DNA from: Holophaga foetida DSM 6591
Lineage (GTDB): Bacteria > Acidobacteriota > Holophagae > Holophagales > Holophagaceae
Reading direction: 5' to 3'
Length of the DNA: 64,000 nt
NCBI RefSeq assembly: GCF_000242615.2
Contig: NZ_KI912269.1
Span: forward strand, 613,301-677,300
Shown here in pieces: positions 35,736 to 47,141 of this stretch; within the stretch, counting starts at the first letter, position 1; the number at the start of each line of letters is the position of its first letter. Under the pieces are notes generated by a model. It searched no databases. It worked only from the letters and a program-made list of their open reading frames with translations, and was not told where the DNA came from. Made by a program: the position numbers and the translations under genes.

Positions 35736-36908
35736 ATGGAATTTTTCGGATGGGACAGCCGTTTCGCGACGGGAATCGCCTCGGTGGATGATCAGCACCA
35801 CTGGCTTGTGGACCAGATGAATGCGTTCACCGAAATGATCTCAAGATCGGACGAGATCCCCAGGGCAGAACTCGAGCGGGTTTTCAGCCTGCTGATGGAC
35901 TACGCCATCCGCCATTTCTCAGACGAAGAGAGTCTGATGGAGGAAGCCGGCATCGATCCTCGCCATCTCGAAAAGCACAAGCACGAGCACCAGGCCTATA
36001 TCCAAGCGCTTGCCCAGGACCAGAAGGCCATCCTCGACACCCCCACCACCGCCCATCACCTGCTGACCTTCCTTGGAAACTGGCTCGTCTACCACATCAC
36101 CGGCCGCGATCAGGGCATGGCCAAGCAGATCGCTGCCATCCATGCGGGCACACCACCCAGCGAAGCCTATGCCCTGGAGGTCCACAGCCGGGAAGGGGCC
36201 GCAGACCCCCTCCTCAAGGCATTGAATGCCATGGTCGACCAGATCATGGATAGGAATAGTGAGCTGATGCAATGGAACAGGACCCTCGAGGCAAGGGTTG
36301 ATGAGCGGACCCAAGCCCTGCAGGAGGCCATGGGCAAACTGGCCGCTGAGATGGCGGAATCCAGGCGGCTGACCACGGAACTGGCCGATGCCAATGAGCA
36401 GTTGCGCCAAGCCGCCCTGACCGATGTCCTGACGGGCCTGCCCAATCGAAGGCACGCCAGGGAGCGGCTCCGCCAGTTCTGGTCGGAGTCCCTGCGACAT
36501 GGCACCCCCTTCTCCTGCATCATGATCGATGCCGATGGATTCAAGCAGGTCAACGACACCTACGGCCACGAGGCCGGGGACGCGGTGCTCCGCGAGCTGG
36601 CCCGCACCCTGAGCAGCAACACCCGAAGCGAGGATGTGGTCTGCCGCCTTGGGGGTGACGAATTCCTGGTCCTCTGCCCCCAGACCAACCTGGAGGGCGC
36701 CAAGGCACTGGCCGAGAACCTGCGGGCCAAGGTCAGCGCCACGCGTGTGCCAGCGGGCGACGGCGAATGGCGGGGAAGCCTCAGTCTGGGAGTGGCCGAA
36801 CGCCGGGAGGCATTCAAGAAACCCGACGAATTGGTCGTCTCCGCAGACAAGGGCCTCTATGCCGCCAAGCGCGGCGGGCGCAACCAAGTGGGGGTAGCTG
36901 AGGAATAG
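35736..36908 (+). CDS. Hemerythrin-GGDEF diguanylate cyclase
   Basis: 390 residues from an ATG with CTGGAG five bases upstream. Residues about 10-130 are a bacteriohemerythrin domain: DDQHHWLVDQM (H21/H22), YAIRHFSDEESLM (H60, E64) and HKHEHQAYI supply the di-iron ligands. A coiled coil (about 195-245) leads to a GGDEF domain with LTGLPNRRHARERL, DADGFKQVNDTYGHEAGD and catalytic CRLGGDEFLVL. The RSED tetrad five residues before GGDEF is the product-inhibition I-site. Hemerythrin binds O2 or responds to redox state, so this enzyme would set cyclic di-GMP in response to oxygen. It is cytosolic; no signal or membrane segment is present. Confidence 0.93.
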   Translation: MEFFGWDSRFATGIASVDDQHHWLVDQMNAFTEMISRSDEIPRAELERVFSLLMDYAIRHFSDEESLMEEAGIDPRHLEKHKHEHQAYIQALAQDQKAILDTPTTAHHLLTFLGNWLVYHITGRDQGMAKQIAAIHAGTPPSEAYALEVHSREGAADPLLKALNAMVDQIMDRNSELMQWNRTLEARVDERTQALQEAMGKLAAEMAESRRLTTELADANEQLRQAALTDVLTGLPNRRHARERLRQFWSESLRHGTPFSCIMIDADGFKQVNDTYGHEAGDAVLRELARTLSSNTRSEDVVCRLGGDEFLVLCPQTNLEGAKALAENLRAKVSATRVPAGDGEWRGSLSLGVAERREAFKKPDELVVSADKGLYAAKRGGRNQVGVAEE

Positions 36909-38111
36909 CTACTTCCTCAGCGCGTCTTTCAGCGCCTCGCCGATGATCTGGATGCCGCGCTCCAGCTTATCCTCGGGGGTGTGGGAATAGGCCAGGCGGA
37001 AGTGGGAGTTGTCGGTGCCCTTCGGGTCGAAGGTCTTGCCGATGACGAAGACGGCCCCCTTCTCGATGCTGGCCCGGAGGACCGCCATGAGATCCAGCTC
37101 GGGGGGACAGGCGCACCACATGTAGAAGCCGCCCCGGGGCTCGACCCACTTGATCTCCTCCGGGAAGTAGCGGTGGATGGCCGCCACCATGGTGTCTTTG
37201 CGGCGCTTGTAGATTCCGCGCATCTTGGCGACGTAGGGGTGGATACGGCCGCTGCGGACGAACTCATAGGCCAGGACCTGGGTGAAGGTGGGCGAGCAGG
37301 CGTCGTCGGACTGCTTGATCAGCTCGCACTTCTCATAGACCTCCCGAGGGGCCAGCATCCAGCCGAGGCGGAAGCCGGGCCCCAGGATCTTGGAGAAGGA
37401 ACCGGTGTAGCAGATGGGCAGTTCCTGGTCGTAGGTCGCCTTCATGGGCCGCGCGGTCCGGGCCGCCCCCTCGTCAAAGTAGAGATCGCCGTAAGCGTCG
37501 TCCTCGATGAGGGGGAGCTGGTGCTCCTTGAGGACCTCGATCAGCCCATTCTTGCGCTCCTCGCTGTAGAGGATGCCAGCCGGGTTGTGGAAGTTGGGCG
37601 TGCTGTAGAAGAACTTGGGAGCCTTCTCCCGGGACTGTGCAAGAAAGGCCTTCAGGGGATCCAGAAGGACACCATCCGCATCGATATCGATGCCGTGGAG
37701 GTGACCCTGGAAAGACTGGAAGGCGGAGATGGCGCCGATGAAGCAGGGGTTTTCGGTGACGACCACGTCCCCAGGATCGATGAATACCTTGGCCAGGATG
37801 TTGATGGCCTGCAGGGAACCCGTGGTGATCAGGAGCTCGTTGGTGTCCACCGGCAAGCCCTTGGCCCGCAGGAACTCCTTGAGCACCCCCAGGAGGGGCG
37901 GGAAGCCGGGGGTGGGGCCGTATTGGAAGGCGGTGCGTTTGAGGTCCAAGGGCAGGCTGTTGTAGATCTCGTCCACTTCCTCCGTGGGGAAGAGCTCGTT
38001 CCCAGGCATGCCGCCCGCAAAGGAGATCATGTCGGGGCGCGTGGCCAGGCTCATCAGATCCCGGATTTCGGAGGTGCGGAGAAGGGAGACGTTATTCGAA
38101 AACCGGATCAT
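36909..38111 (-). CDS. PLP-dependent aminotransferase, class I/II (2-aminoadipate/aromatic type)
   Basis: 400 residues from the ATG at 38111, which has AAGG ten bases upstream; the frame is open further upstream. The fold type I N-terminus (RPDMISFAGGMPGNELFPTE), the VVTENPCFIGA and YSTPNFHNPAGILYS segments, DDAYGDLYFDEG, and the Schiff-base lysine in YTGSFSKILGPGFRLGWM mark a LysN/ARO8-like, multi-substrate branch acting on aromatic or branched amino acids. The specificity is open. It abuts the GGDEF gene tail to tail, with no gap. Confidence 0.87.
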   Translation of the reverse strand: MIRFSNNVSLLRTSEIRDLMSLATRPDMISFAGGMPGNELFPTEEVDEIYNSLPLDLKRTAFQYGPTPGFPPLLGVLKEFLRAKGLPVDTNELLITTGSLQAINILAKVFIDPGDVVVTENPCFIGAISAFQSFQGHLHGIDIDADGVLLDPLKAFLAQSREKAPKFFYSTPNFHNPAGILYSEERKNGLIEVLKEHQLPLIEDDAYGDLYFDEGAARTARPMKATYDQELPICYTGSFSKILGPGFRLGWMLAPREVYEKCELIKQSDDACSPTFTQVLAYEFVRSGRIHPYVAKMRGIYKRRKDTMVAAIHRYFPEEIKWVEPRGGFYMWCACPPELDLMAVLRASIEKGAVFVIGKTFDPKGTDNSHFRLAYSHTPEDKLERGIQIIGEALKDALRK

Positions 38112-38211
38112 GAGTGCGATACCTTTCCAATAGCCGCCTTCCAGTCTACCCGGCAGGCCATCGCCCAGGTACCCCACCTCGCCAAACAGCCAAAGGAGTT
38201 CCCTGATAACC

Positions 38212-39096
38212 ATGCGCTCCTGTACCGGAACCCGAACCGCCATCGTGTTCTTCACCCACCTGTTCACACCGGAGATCCTGGCGGCCTTCGAAAAGCTGAG
38301 GCGCGAATCCTCGGCCTTCGGCGACCTCTTCATCCTTTGCGAGGACCCGGCCAGGATCCCCCACCGCTTCCGGAAGCTGGTCCAGGCTTTTGACATCCTG
38401 GAGCTTGCCAGCCGCTATCCCCAGATCCCCCACCAGACGGTCATCCCAGGCAACGCCCATCTGGCCTTCTGCCGGTTCATGGTGGCGCACCCGGCCTACG
38501 ACCACATCTGGTTCATCGAGTACGACGTCCGGTTTTCCGGCTCCTGGTCCAGCTTCTTCGCCCACCACCGAAGCAACCCCTCGGACCTCCTGGCCAGCCA
38601 CCTGCGCACCTATGAGGAGGAACCCGACTGGTATTGGTGGGCAACCCTGTCCACCGGCACAGATGAACTTCCGCCCCAGGCCCGGCTGGCCTCTTTCGAT
38701 CCCATTTTCCGGATCTCAAGGCGGGGCCTCGAACTCATCGCGCAGCGGCTCCAGGAGGGCTGGGGCGGCCATTATGAGGCGCTGCTGCCCACCGTCCTGG
38801 CCCTCGGAGGACTCCGGGTCGAGGACTTCGGAGGGGATGGCCGTTTCACCCGGGCAGAGAACAGGAACGCCTGGTATGCGTGCCAGTCATCCCAAGAGGG
38901 CAGATTCGACAAGGCTGGGACCCATCGCTACCGCCCGCCCCACACGTCCTGGGGAGAGCAGAGCGACATGATCTACCACCCGGTGAAACGGGAGAGGCGC
39001 TCCTTCATGCTCCGGATCAGATTCCTCCTGTGTTGGGCCATCCCGTGGAGCAGGCCGGTGCAACCACGAAATTTCCCCTATAATCAGCATCAGTAG
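38212..39096 (+). CDS. Glycosyltransferase-A-like hypothetical protein
   Basis: 294 residues. A Rossmann-like start (TAIVFFTHLFTPEILAAFEK) leads to an acidic-aromatic motif, YDHIWFIEYDVRFSGSW, comparable to the metal/nucleotide-sugar site of GT-A folds. Further segments FDPIFRISRRGLELIAQRL and LGGLRVEDFGGDGRF follow. It recalls DUF3405-type proteins, but I cannot assign a family. The C-terminus is basic (VKRERRSFML, RIRF). GGAG lies 13 bases upstream of the ATG, rather far. Its start is divergent from the aminotransferase. Confidence 0.55.
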   Translation: MRSCTGTRTAIVFFTHLFTPEILAAFEKLRRESSAFGDLFILCEDPARIPHRFRKLVQAFDILELASRYPQIPHQTVIPGNAHLAFCRFMVAHPAYDHIWFIEYDVRFSGSWSSFFAHHRSNPSDLLASHLRTYEEEPDWYWWATLSTGTDELPPQARLASFDPIFRISRRGLELIAQRLQEGWGGHYEALLPTVLALGGLRVEDFGGDGRFTRAENRNAWYACQSSQEGRFDKAGTHRYRPPHTSWGEQSDMIYHPVKRERRSFMLRIRFLLCWAIPWSRPVQPRNFPYNQHQ

Positions 39097-39130
39097 CCAG
39101 AAACCTCCGCCAAGCCTTCCAGGACCGCCC

Positions 39131-40429
39131 ATGTTCAATCCCGACTTTGAATCCATGCCCGTCACCAAGCTGAAGGAACTTCAGCTGGAACGCCTCAAGT
39201 GGTCCGTGCGCCATGCCTACGAGAACAATGCGGTCTACAAGCGCAAGTTTGACGCGGCGGGCTTCCACCCCGACCAGTTGAAGAGCCTGGACGATCTGCG
39301 CCGGGTGCCCTTCCTGACCAAGCACGAGATGCGGGAGGCTTCTCCCTTCGGCCTCTTCGCCAAGCCCATGAAGGACGTGGTGCGCCTTCACTCCTCCTCG
39401 GGAACCACCGGCAACGCCACGGTGGTGGGCTACACCCGGCAGGACCTGGACACCTGGGCCACCCTCATCGCCCGCTGCCTCTCGGCCTGCGGAGCCACGG
39501 AGGAGGACATCGTCCAGGTGGCCTATGGCTACGGCCTCTTCACCGGTGGCCTGGGACTGCACTACGGCGTGGAGAAGCTGGGCGCCACTGCGGTGCCCAT
39601 CTCCGGAGGCAATACCGATCGCCAGCTCATGCTGATCCGGGACTACGGCACCACCATGCTGGCCTGCACCCCCTCCTACGCCATCAACATGATCGACTTC
39701 GCGGCCAAGCAGATGCCGGACTTCGACTTCAAGAAGAGCAAGCTCCGCCGCGCCATCTTCGGCGCCGAGCCCTGGACTGAAGCCATGCGCAAGGAGATCG
39801 AGACCCGCATGGGCATCGACGCCTATGACATCTACGGCCTTTCGGAGGTCATGGGTCCCGGCGTCTCCAACGAGTGCTCCGCCAAGCAGGGCCTTCACGT
39901 CTTCGAAGACCACTTCCTGGTGGAAATCATCGATCCCGAAACCGGCGAGGTCCTGCCCGAAGGGAGCCTGGGCGAGATCGTCTACACCTCCCTCACCAAG
40001 GAGGCCTGCCCCGTGATCCGCTACCGGTCCCGGGACATCACGCGCCTCTACCGGGACGTCTGCTCCTGCGGCCGGACCCACATCAAGATGGACAAGGTCA
40101 CGGGCCGTTCCGACGATATGCTCATCATCCGCGGCGTCAACGTCTTCCCCTCCCAGATCGAGACCATCCTCATGGAGATCGAGGGCGTGGAGCCCCACTA
40201 CCAGATCATCGTGGACCGCAAGGGCACCATGGATGACATCGAGGTCATGGTGGAGGTCGAAGAGGCCATCTTCTCCGACGAGCTCAAGGTCATGAACGCC
40301 CTCCGGGACCGGATCACCAACCGTTTCCGTAGCGTCCTCGGAATTTCCGCCAAGGTCACCCTGGCGGAGCCCTCCAGCATCGCCCGCAGCCAGGGCAAGG
40401 CCCAGCGGGTCATCGACAAGCGCAAGTAG
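39131..40429 (+). CDS. paaK: Phenylacetate-CoA ligase
   Basis: Activates phenylacetate with ATP and CoA, the entry to aerobic (paa) or anaerobic (via phenylglyoxylate) aromatic breakdown; paralogues act on indoleacetate and others. 432 residues. AMP-binding motif HSSSGTTGNATVVGYT, the DIYGLSEVMGPGVSNEC motif, GEIVYTSLTKEACPVIRYR, and the C-terminal hinge and lysine region (RKGTMDDIEVMVEVEE, SIARSQGKAQRV) are all present. In anaerobes this gene typically pairs with an ACT protein, exactly as here, eight bases downstream, and with indolepyruvate ferredoxin oxidoreductase, which is absent. Confidence 0.93.
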   Translation: MFNPDFESMPVTKLKELQLERLKWSVRHAYENNAVYKRKFDAAGFHPDQLKSLDDLRRVPFLTKHEMREASPFGLFAKPMKDVVRLHSSSGTTGNATVVGYTRQDLDTWATLIARCLSACGATEEDIVQVAYGYGLFTGGLGLHYGVEKLGATAVPISGGNTDRQLMLIRDYGTTMLACTPSYAINMIDFAAKQMPDFDFKKSKLRRAIFGAEPWTEAMRKEIETRMGIDAYDIYGLSEVMGPGVSNECSAKQGLHVFEDHFLVEIIDPETGEVLPEGSLGEIVYTSLTKEACPVIRYRSRDITRLYRDVCSCGRTHIKMDKVTGRSDDMLIIRGVNVFPSQIETILMEIEGVEPHYQIIVDRKGTMDDIEVMVEVEEAIFSDELKVMNALRDRITNRFRSVLGISAKVTLAEPSSIARSQGKAQRVIDKRK

Positions 40430-40437
40430 GAGCCGAC

Positions 40438-40869
40438 ATGAAGATCACCCAGCTCTCCGTTTTCGCCGAGAACCGCCCTGGCCGCCTTCAGGAAATCCTC
40501 GGAATCCTCGCCAAAGCCAACATCAACATCCAGACCCTCACCATCGCCGAGGTCACGGACTTCGGCATCCTGCGCCTCATCGTCGACCGCCCAGAGGAGG
40601 CCTACCAGGCCCTCAAGGCCGAATCCGTCACCTGCTCCCGGACGGATGTGCTGGCCATCGTCGTGGAGAACAAGCCCGGAGCCCTCTTCCGCCTGATGGA
40701 GGCCTTCAGCAAGCACCAGCTCAACATCGAGTACATGTATGCCTACGCCAACCCCGGCCAGGCGGACTCCATCATGATCTTCCGCTTCGAGAACCTCGAT
40801 GCAGCCCAGACCGCCCTGCTGGCAGAAGGCATCCAGCTCGTGCCCAGGTCGGAAATTCACGATAAATAA
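40438..40869 (+). CDS. Tandem ACT-domain protein paired with paaK
   Basis: 143 residues with two ACT repeats (about 1-68, MKITQLSVFAENRPGRLQEI, and about 70-140, DVLAIVVENKPGALFRLMEA). ACT domains bind amino acids and act as allosteric sensors. Genes of this type follow paaK in many anaerobes and archaea; a role in sensing an aromatic amino acid or its product is plausible but untested. AGGAG lies three to four bases before the ATG. A near-perfect hairpin follows the stop. Confidence 0.82.
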   Translation: MKITQLSVFAENRPGRLQEILGILAKANINIQTLTIAEVTDFGILRLIVDRPEEAYQALKAESVTCSRTDVLAIVVENKPGALFRLMEAFSKHQLNIEYMYAYANPGQADSIMIFRFENLDAAQTALLAEGIQLVPRSEIHDK

Positions 40870-40882
40870 AAAATCACACACA

Positions 40883-40923
40883 ACCAGGACACCGGGAGGA
40901 ATCCATCTTCCCGGTGTCCTGGT
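40883..40923. terminator. Long hairpin between ACT gene and DUF4143 ATPase gene
   Basis: A perfect 15-base-pair stem (40883-40897 with 40909-40923) with an 11-base loop sits between two convergent genes, starting 13 bases after the ACT stop. The minus strand has a T-rich run downstream of the stem (TTTTTTATTT, from about 40875 leftward), so it probably serves the minus-strand gene best and may act on both. Confidence 0.75.
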
Positions 40924-40926
40924 CGT

Positions 40927-42090
40927 TCAGCGGTCCTGAAGCATCCGAGCCAACTCGCGGAGAGAAACAGCTTCGACCCCCGCCGCTACGGGATAGCGCT
41001 CCGAACCGGGGTAGACCACGAATCTGCGTTCAGGGTCGAGGTCTCCGCAAGCCGCATGAAAGCCCCGCTCCAGCTTGGGGGATAGGCTGCGTTTGATCTC
41101 GATGGCCCAGAGGGTGCCATCGGGCCAGGCCAGCACGAGATCCACCTCTGCCCCTCCGGAGGAGCGGTAGAAGAATGGCGTCACGGCATTCGATGCGGCA
41201 GCAAGGAGGTTCTCGATGACGAATCCCTCCCAGCTCGCGCCCAGGACCGGATGAGCCAGCAACCCCTCCACATCGGGGATCCCCAGGAGGGCATGCACCA
41301 GGCCGCTGTCCCGCACGTAGACCTTGGGGGACTTCACCAAGCGCTTCCCGATAGTTCCGTGCCACGGTGCCAGTCGCCTCACCAGGAGCAGGTCCACCAG
41401 GAGATCCAGGTAGCCAACGGCAGTCTTCACATCCACCCCCAGGTTGCGGGCGAACTGGGCCGAGTTGAGGATGCCCCCCTGGTGGTGGGCCAGCATGGTC
41501 CAGAAACGGCGCAGGGTCTCCGCGGCAATGCGCGGGCCGAACTGGGGGATGTCCCGCTCCAGGTAGGTGCGGATGAAGTCCTGCCGCCAGCGCAGGCTGC
41601 GGGCCGGATCCCCCGCCAGAAGGCTTTCCGGGAAGCCCCCCCGCGTCCAGAGGTCATCCTGGGGAAGGGAAGTGATCTCCAGACTGCTGAAGGGTCCCAA
41701 TTCAAGGAAGGCGATGCGCCCCGCCAAGGTCTCCCCCGATTGTTTGAGGAGGTCCAGGGCGGCGGAGCCCAGCAGCAGGAAGCGACCCGTGCGCCTGCCC
41801 TCCCGCCGACCACGGTCGATGAGGCCCCGCAACACGGGAAAGAGTCCCGGAGCCCTGTGGACTTCGTCCAGGATGACGAGCCGATCCGAGTGGCCACTCA
41901 GGTACAGTTCCGGTTCAGCCAGCTTCGCTCGATCGGCCTCGGACTCCAGGTCCAGGTAGATGGCCCCCAGTCTTCCCCCCACCTCCAGGGCCAGGGTGGT
42001 CTTGCCAGACTGCCGCGGCCCCAGCAGAGCCACCGCCGGGCTGTCGCCCAGGGCCTCCACGAGTCGAGAAGTGAGATGGCGCTCAAACAT
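40927..42090 (-). CDS. AAA_14/DUF4143 ATP-binding protein
   Basis: 387 residues from the ATG at 42090, whose AAGG is directly adjacent; a TTG at 42126 would add 12 residues. An N-terminal P-loop ATPase has Walker A (LLGPRQSGKTTLALEVG) and Walker B (LVILDEVHRAPGLF), then the GRFLLLGSAALDLL sensor region. The C-terminal DUF4143 domain ends with GGAEVDLVL and WAIEIKRS, a D-x-ExK spacing compatible with a PD-(D/E)xK fold. This family is common, often found in accessory regions and stand-alone; the function is not established. The base composition of the flanking gap is much lower in GC. Confidence 0.82.
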   Translation of the reverse strand: MFERHLTSRLVEALGDSPAVALLGPRQSGKTTLALEVGGRLGAIYLDLESEADRAKLAEPELYLSGHSDRLVILDEVHRAPGLFPVLRGLIDRGRREGRRTGRFLLLGSAALDLLKQSGETLAGRIAFLELGPFSSLEITSLPQDDLWTRGGFPESLLAGDPARSLRWRQDFIRTYLERDIPQFGPRIAAETLRRFWTMLAHHQGGILNSAQFARNLGVDVKTAVGYLDLLVDLLLVRRLAPWHGTIGKRLVKSPKVYVRDSGLVHALLGIPDVEGLLAHPVLGASWEGFVIENLLAAASNAVTPFFYRSSGGAEVDLVLAWPDGTLWAIEIKRSLSPKLERGFHAACGDLDPERRFVVYPGSERYPVAAGVEAVSLRELARMLQDR

Positions 42091-42205
42091 CCTTGCAAAT
42101 ATGGAATAGAACCGGATGATTTGCAATGTTGTTTAAATCATAAAATACAGGCGTTCAACATTACAATCATTAAACATGAAGCATACTTTAGCTCATTGTT
42201 CTTCT

Positions 42206-42265
42206 TTTATCCTGCATATCCTGGACATCCTGTTGAAATTCTTCGAACAGGATATGCAGGATAAA
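42206..42265. repeat. Perfect 18-base inverted repeat (TATCCTGCATATCCTG type)
   Basis: Arms 42206-42223 and 42248-42265 are perfect complements; the loop has an extra CCTGTT/AACAGG pair, giving nested pairing. It lies within the A+T-rich, gene-free stretch 42091-42423 between the ATPase start and the DAHP synthase stop. No promoter for a gene is obvious around it. Confidence 0.85.
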
Positions 42266-42329
42266 TATCATAAATAAAATATATTGACTTATACCCGTTT
42301 GCCATCAATCGTAAAGCTTCAAAAGCCAC

Positions 42330-42376
42330 TTCCACCACCAAGCAACCCCGCCGCGCGGGGTTGCTTGGTGGTGGAA
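42330..42376. repeat. Perfect 22-base-pair hairpin downstream of DAHP synthase
   Basis: Arms 42330-42351 and 42355-42376 are perfect complements around a CGC loop (TTCCACCACCAAGCAACCCC in the left arm). T-rich sequence follows on the plus strand and GGCTTTT on the minus strand. It lies 47 bases beyond the stop of the minus-strand DAHP synthase gene and may terminate it. The CCACCAAG units resemble the CACGAAG/CACCAAG repeat family. Confidence 0.8.
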
Positions 42377-42423
42377 TTTCTTCTTTTGTTTGCGAATGCG
42401 TATAAACCGGTCTCTGTCGTGAA

Positions 42424-43467
<1,044 letters not shown>

Positions 43468-43504
43468 GCCCCATTCTAACCGGGTCGCAGCGCTGTGACC
43501 CCAG

Positions 43505-45754
<2,250 letters not shown>

Positions 45755-45756
45755 GA

Positions 45757-46068
45757 CTACTCCTCGACTTCCAGGGTGCAAAGGAGGGGGAACTCATCCC
45801 GCTCCGCCAGGGCCTTCACCTGGGCCACCTTGGTTTCGGCGACCTCGTATGGGTAGATCCCGGCCACGCCCTTCCCTCTTTGATGCACATCCAGCATGAT
45901 CCGCACCGCCTCCGCCTCGGGTTTGCGGAAGACATTGCGCAGGATGCCCACCACGAAGTCCTGGGTGGTGTAGTCGTCGTTGTGCAGAAGCACCTTCCAC
46001 ATCCTGGGAGCCTTGAGGCTCGTGCGGGTGCGGGTCTGGGTGGCGCTGTTGGAACCGGGTCGGGCCAT
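45757..46068 (-). CDS. clpS: ClpS adaptor protein
   Basis: 103-residue N-recognin that delivers proteins with Leu, Phe, Trp or Tyr N-termini to ClpA. Conserved motif: MWKVLLHNDDYTTQDFVVGI, then MLDVHQRGKGVAGIYPYEVA with the DVH and AG segments that build the binding pocket, and AETKVAQVKALA. The first 20 residues are Ser/Thr/Arg-rich and disordered, as usual. It is immediately upstream of clpA. Confidence 0.95.
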   Translation of the reverse strand: MARPGSNSATQTRTRTSLKAPRMWKVLLHNDDYTTQDFVVGILRNVFRKPEAEAVRIMLDVHQRGKGVAGIYPYEVAETKVAQVKALAERDEFPLLCTLEVEE

Positions 46069-46089
46069 GAAGATCCTCTGTCCGAGAGT

Positions 46090-46749
46090 TTAGCCTCTCA
46101 GGAGGCGCTCGCGCTCCCAGCTCCCCATCTCCTGGGCATGAAGATCCCACAGCGCCCCGGCCACAGCATCGGGGCTTAGGGGCGTTCCCGGCTGGACGAA
46201 GCCGCAGACCGTCAGCGTTGCCGCATGGATTCCGGCCTCCCGGAGCTCCCCATCCAGGAGCAGGGCCAGGTGGCGCTGGAGGGCCTTCCCCAGGGAGGAC
46301 GAGGCCATGGGCGGCTTGGGGTCCAGGCCCAGGCCACCACCTGTGATGAGGATGCTCCCCCGGGCGGCGGACCGCATGGCGGGCAGCGCCCAGCGGACCG
46401 CATCCAGGGGCGCCAGGAGGTTGGCCTCCAGATCCCCCAGCAGCGCGACGTCCTCAACCTGGGTGATGCAGCCCGGATGGCCGTGGGAGGCGTTCCAGAC
46501 CAGAACCTCCGGAAAGCCGAGTTCGGCTTCGACCCGAGCCAGGGCCTCCCCGAGGGCCCGGCGGTCCGCCACGTCCACCCCGAGGATCAGGGAACTGGGT
46601 CCATGGATCTCCTCCTGCAGAGCTTCTGCGGTATCCGGCCTGGCCAGCACCGCCACCTGGAAGCCTTCTGCGGCGAAACGAGAGGCAGTGGCCCGGCCGA
46701 TCCCGGGGCCAGCCCCGGCAATGAGGGCAATGGGAGAGTCACAGAGCAT
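46090..46749 (-). CDS. SDR-fold protein lacking the catalytic residues
   Basis: 219 residues. The nucleotide-binding motif is intact (IALIAGAGPGIGRATASRFA), along with DVADRRAL and the LVWNASHG segment, but the active site is not: the serine position reads ITGGGLGLD, and the Tyr-xxx-Lys position reads ASSSLGKAL, with Ser in place of Tyr. The C-terminus is short. It probably keeps dinucleotide binding with a non-canonical or lost catalysis, so a regulatory or scaffold role is conceivable. The start at 46749 (MLCDSPIAL) has a poor ribosome binding site; the frame is open to 46803. It precedes clpS on the same strand. Confidence 0.72.
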   Translation of the reverse strand: MLCDSPIALIAGAGPGIGRATASRFAAEGFQVAVLARPDTAEALQEEIHGPSSLILGVDVADRRALGEALARVEAELGFPEVLVWNASHGHPGCITQVEDVALLGDLEANLLAPLDAVRWALPAMRSAARGSILITGGGLGLDPKPPMASSSLGKALQRHLALLLDGELREAGIHAATLTVCGFVQPGTPLSPDAVAGALWDLHAQEMGSWERERLLRG

Positions 46750-46886
46750 GCCGATCAGTCTACAAGGAGAAATACTACAAAGATTAATTTTAACAAATGT
46801 CATGATTTCATTGGGACTCCCCTTGAAAAAATCATCATGGAATGATACAAAAATAACATTGATTCATCGCACCAGAAGGATCCGCA

Positions 46887-47111
46887 GTGACCGCCATGCC
46901 CCTGAACGATTTCATCAAGATCCACCCCGGAATGACCCAGGTGGACGCAACCCAGCCCATCCCGGCCAGCCTGCTGGAGCGGGCCGCCCGCTGCAACCGC
47001 CGTCTGGTCCTGACCCTCGAAGGAAGGGCCATGGGCGTGGTGGTGAGCTTGGCGGATCTGGACCTCCTGGAGGTCACCAGCCACGGCATCGAACTGGAAC
47101 CCCAAGGCTAA
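46887..47111 (+). CDS. Solitary Phd/YefM-like antitoxin-fold protein
   Basis: 74 residues from a GTG with AAGGA about seven bases upstream. RRLVLTLEGRAMGVVVSLAD followed by LDLLE resembles the Phd/YefM antitoxin N-terminal fold (compare the typical pattern of a basic strand, GKPVAVLVS, then an acidic loop and aromatic/leucine). No toxin gene lies next to it: the following gene is glgB 30 bases downstream. It may be an orphan regulator or a decayed module. Assignment is by pattern only. Confidence 0.5.
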   Translation: MTAMPLNDFIKIHPGMTQVDATQPIPASLLERAARCNRRLVLTLEGRAMGVVVSLADLDLLEVTSHGIELEPQG

Positions 47112-47141
47112 GTTGGGATACCCTGCCAGCAAGGGTGGTCC

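Noticed and set aside
46750..47141. Toxin-antitoxin pair around the Phd-like gene
   Set aside because: No second small gene of toxin length and motif is found next to it; glgB follows directly.
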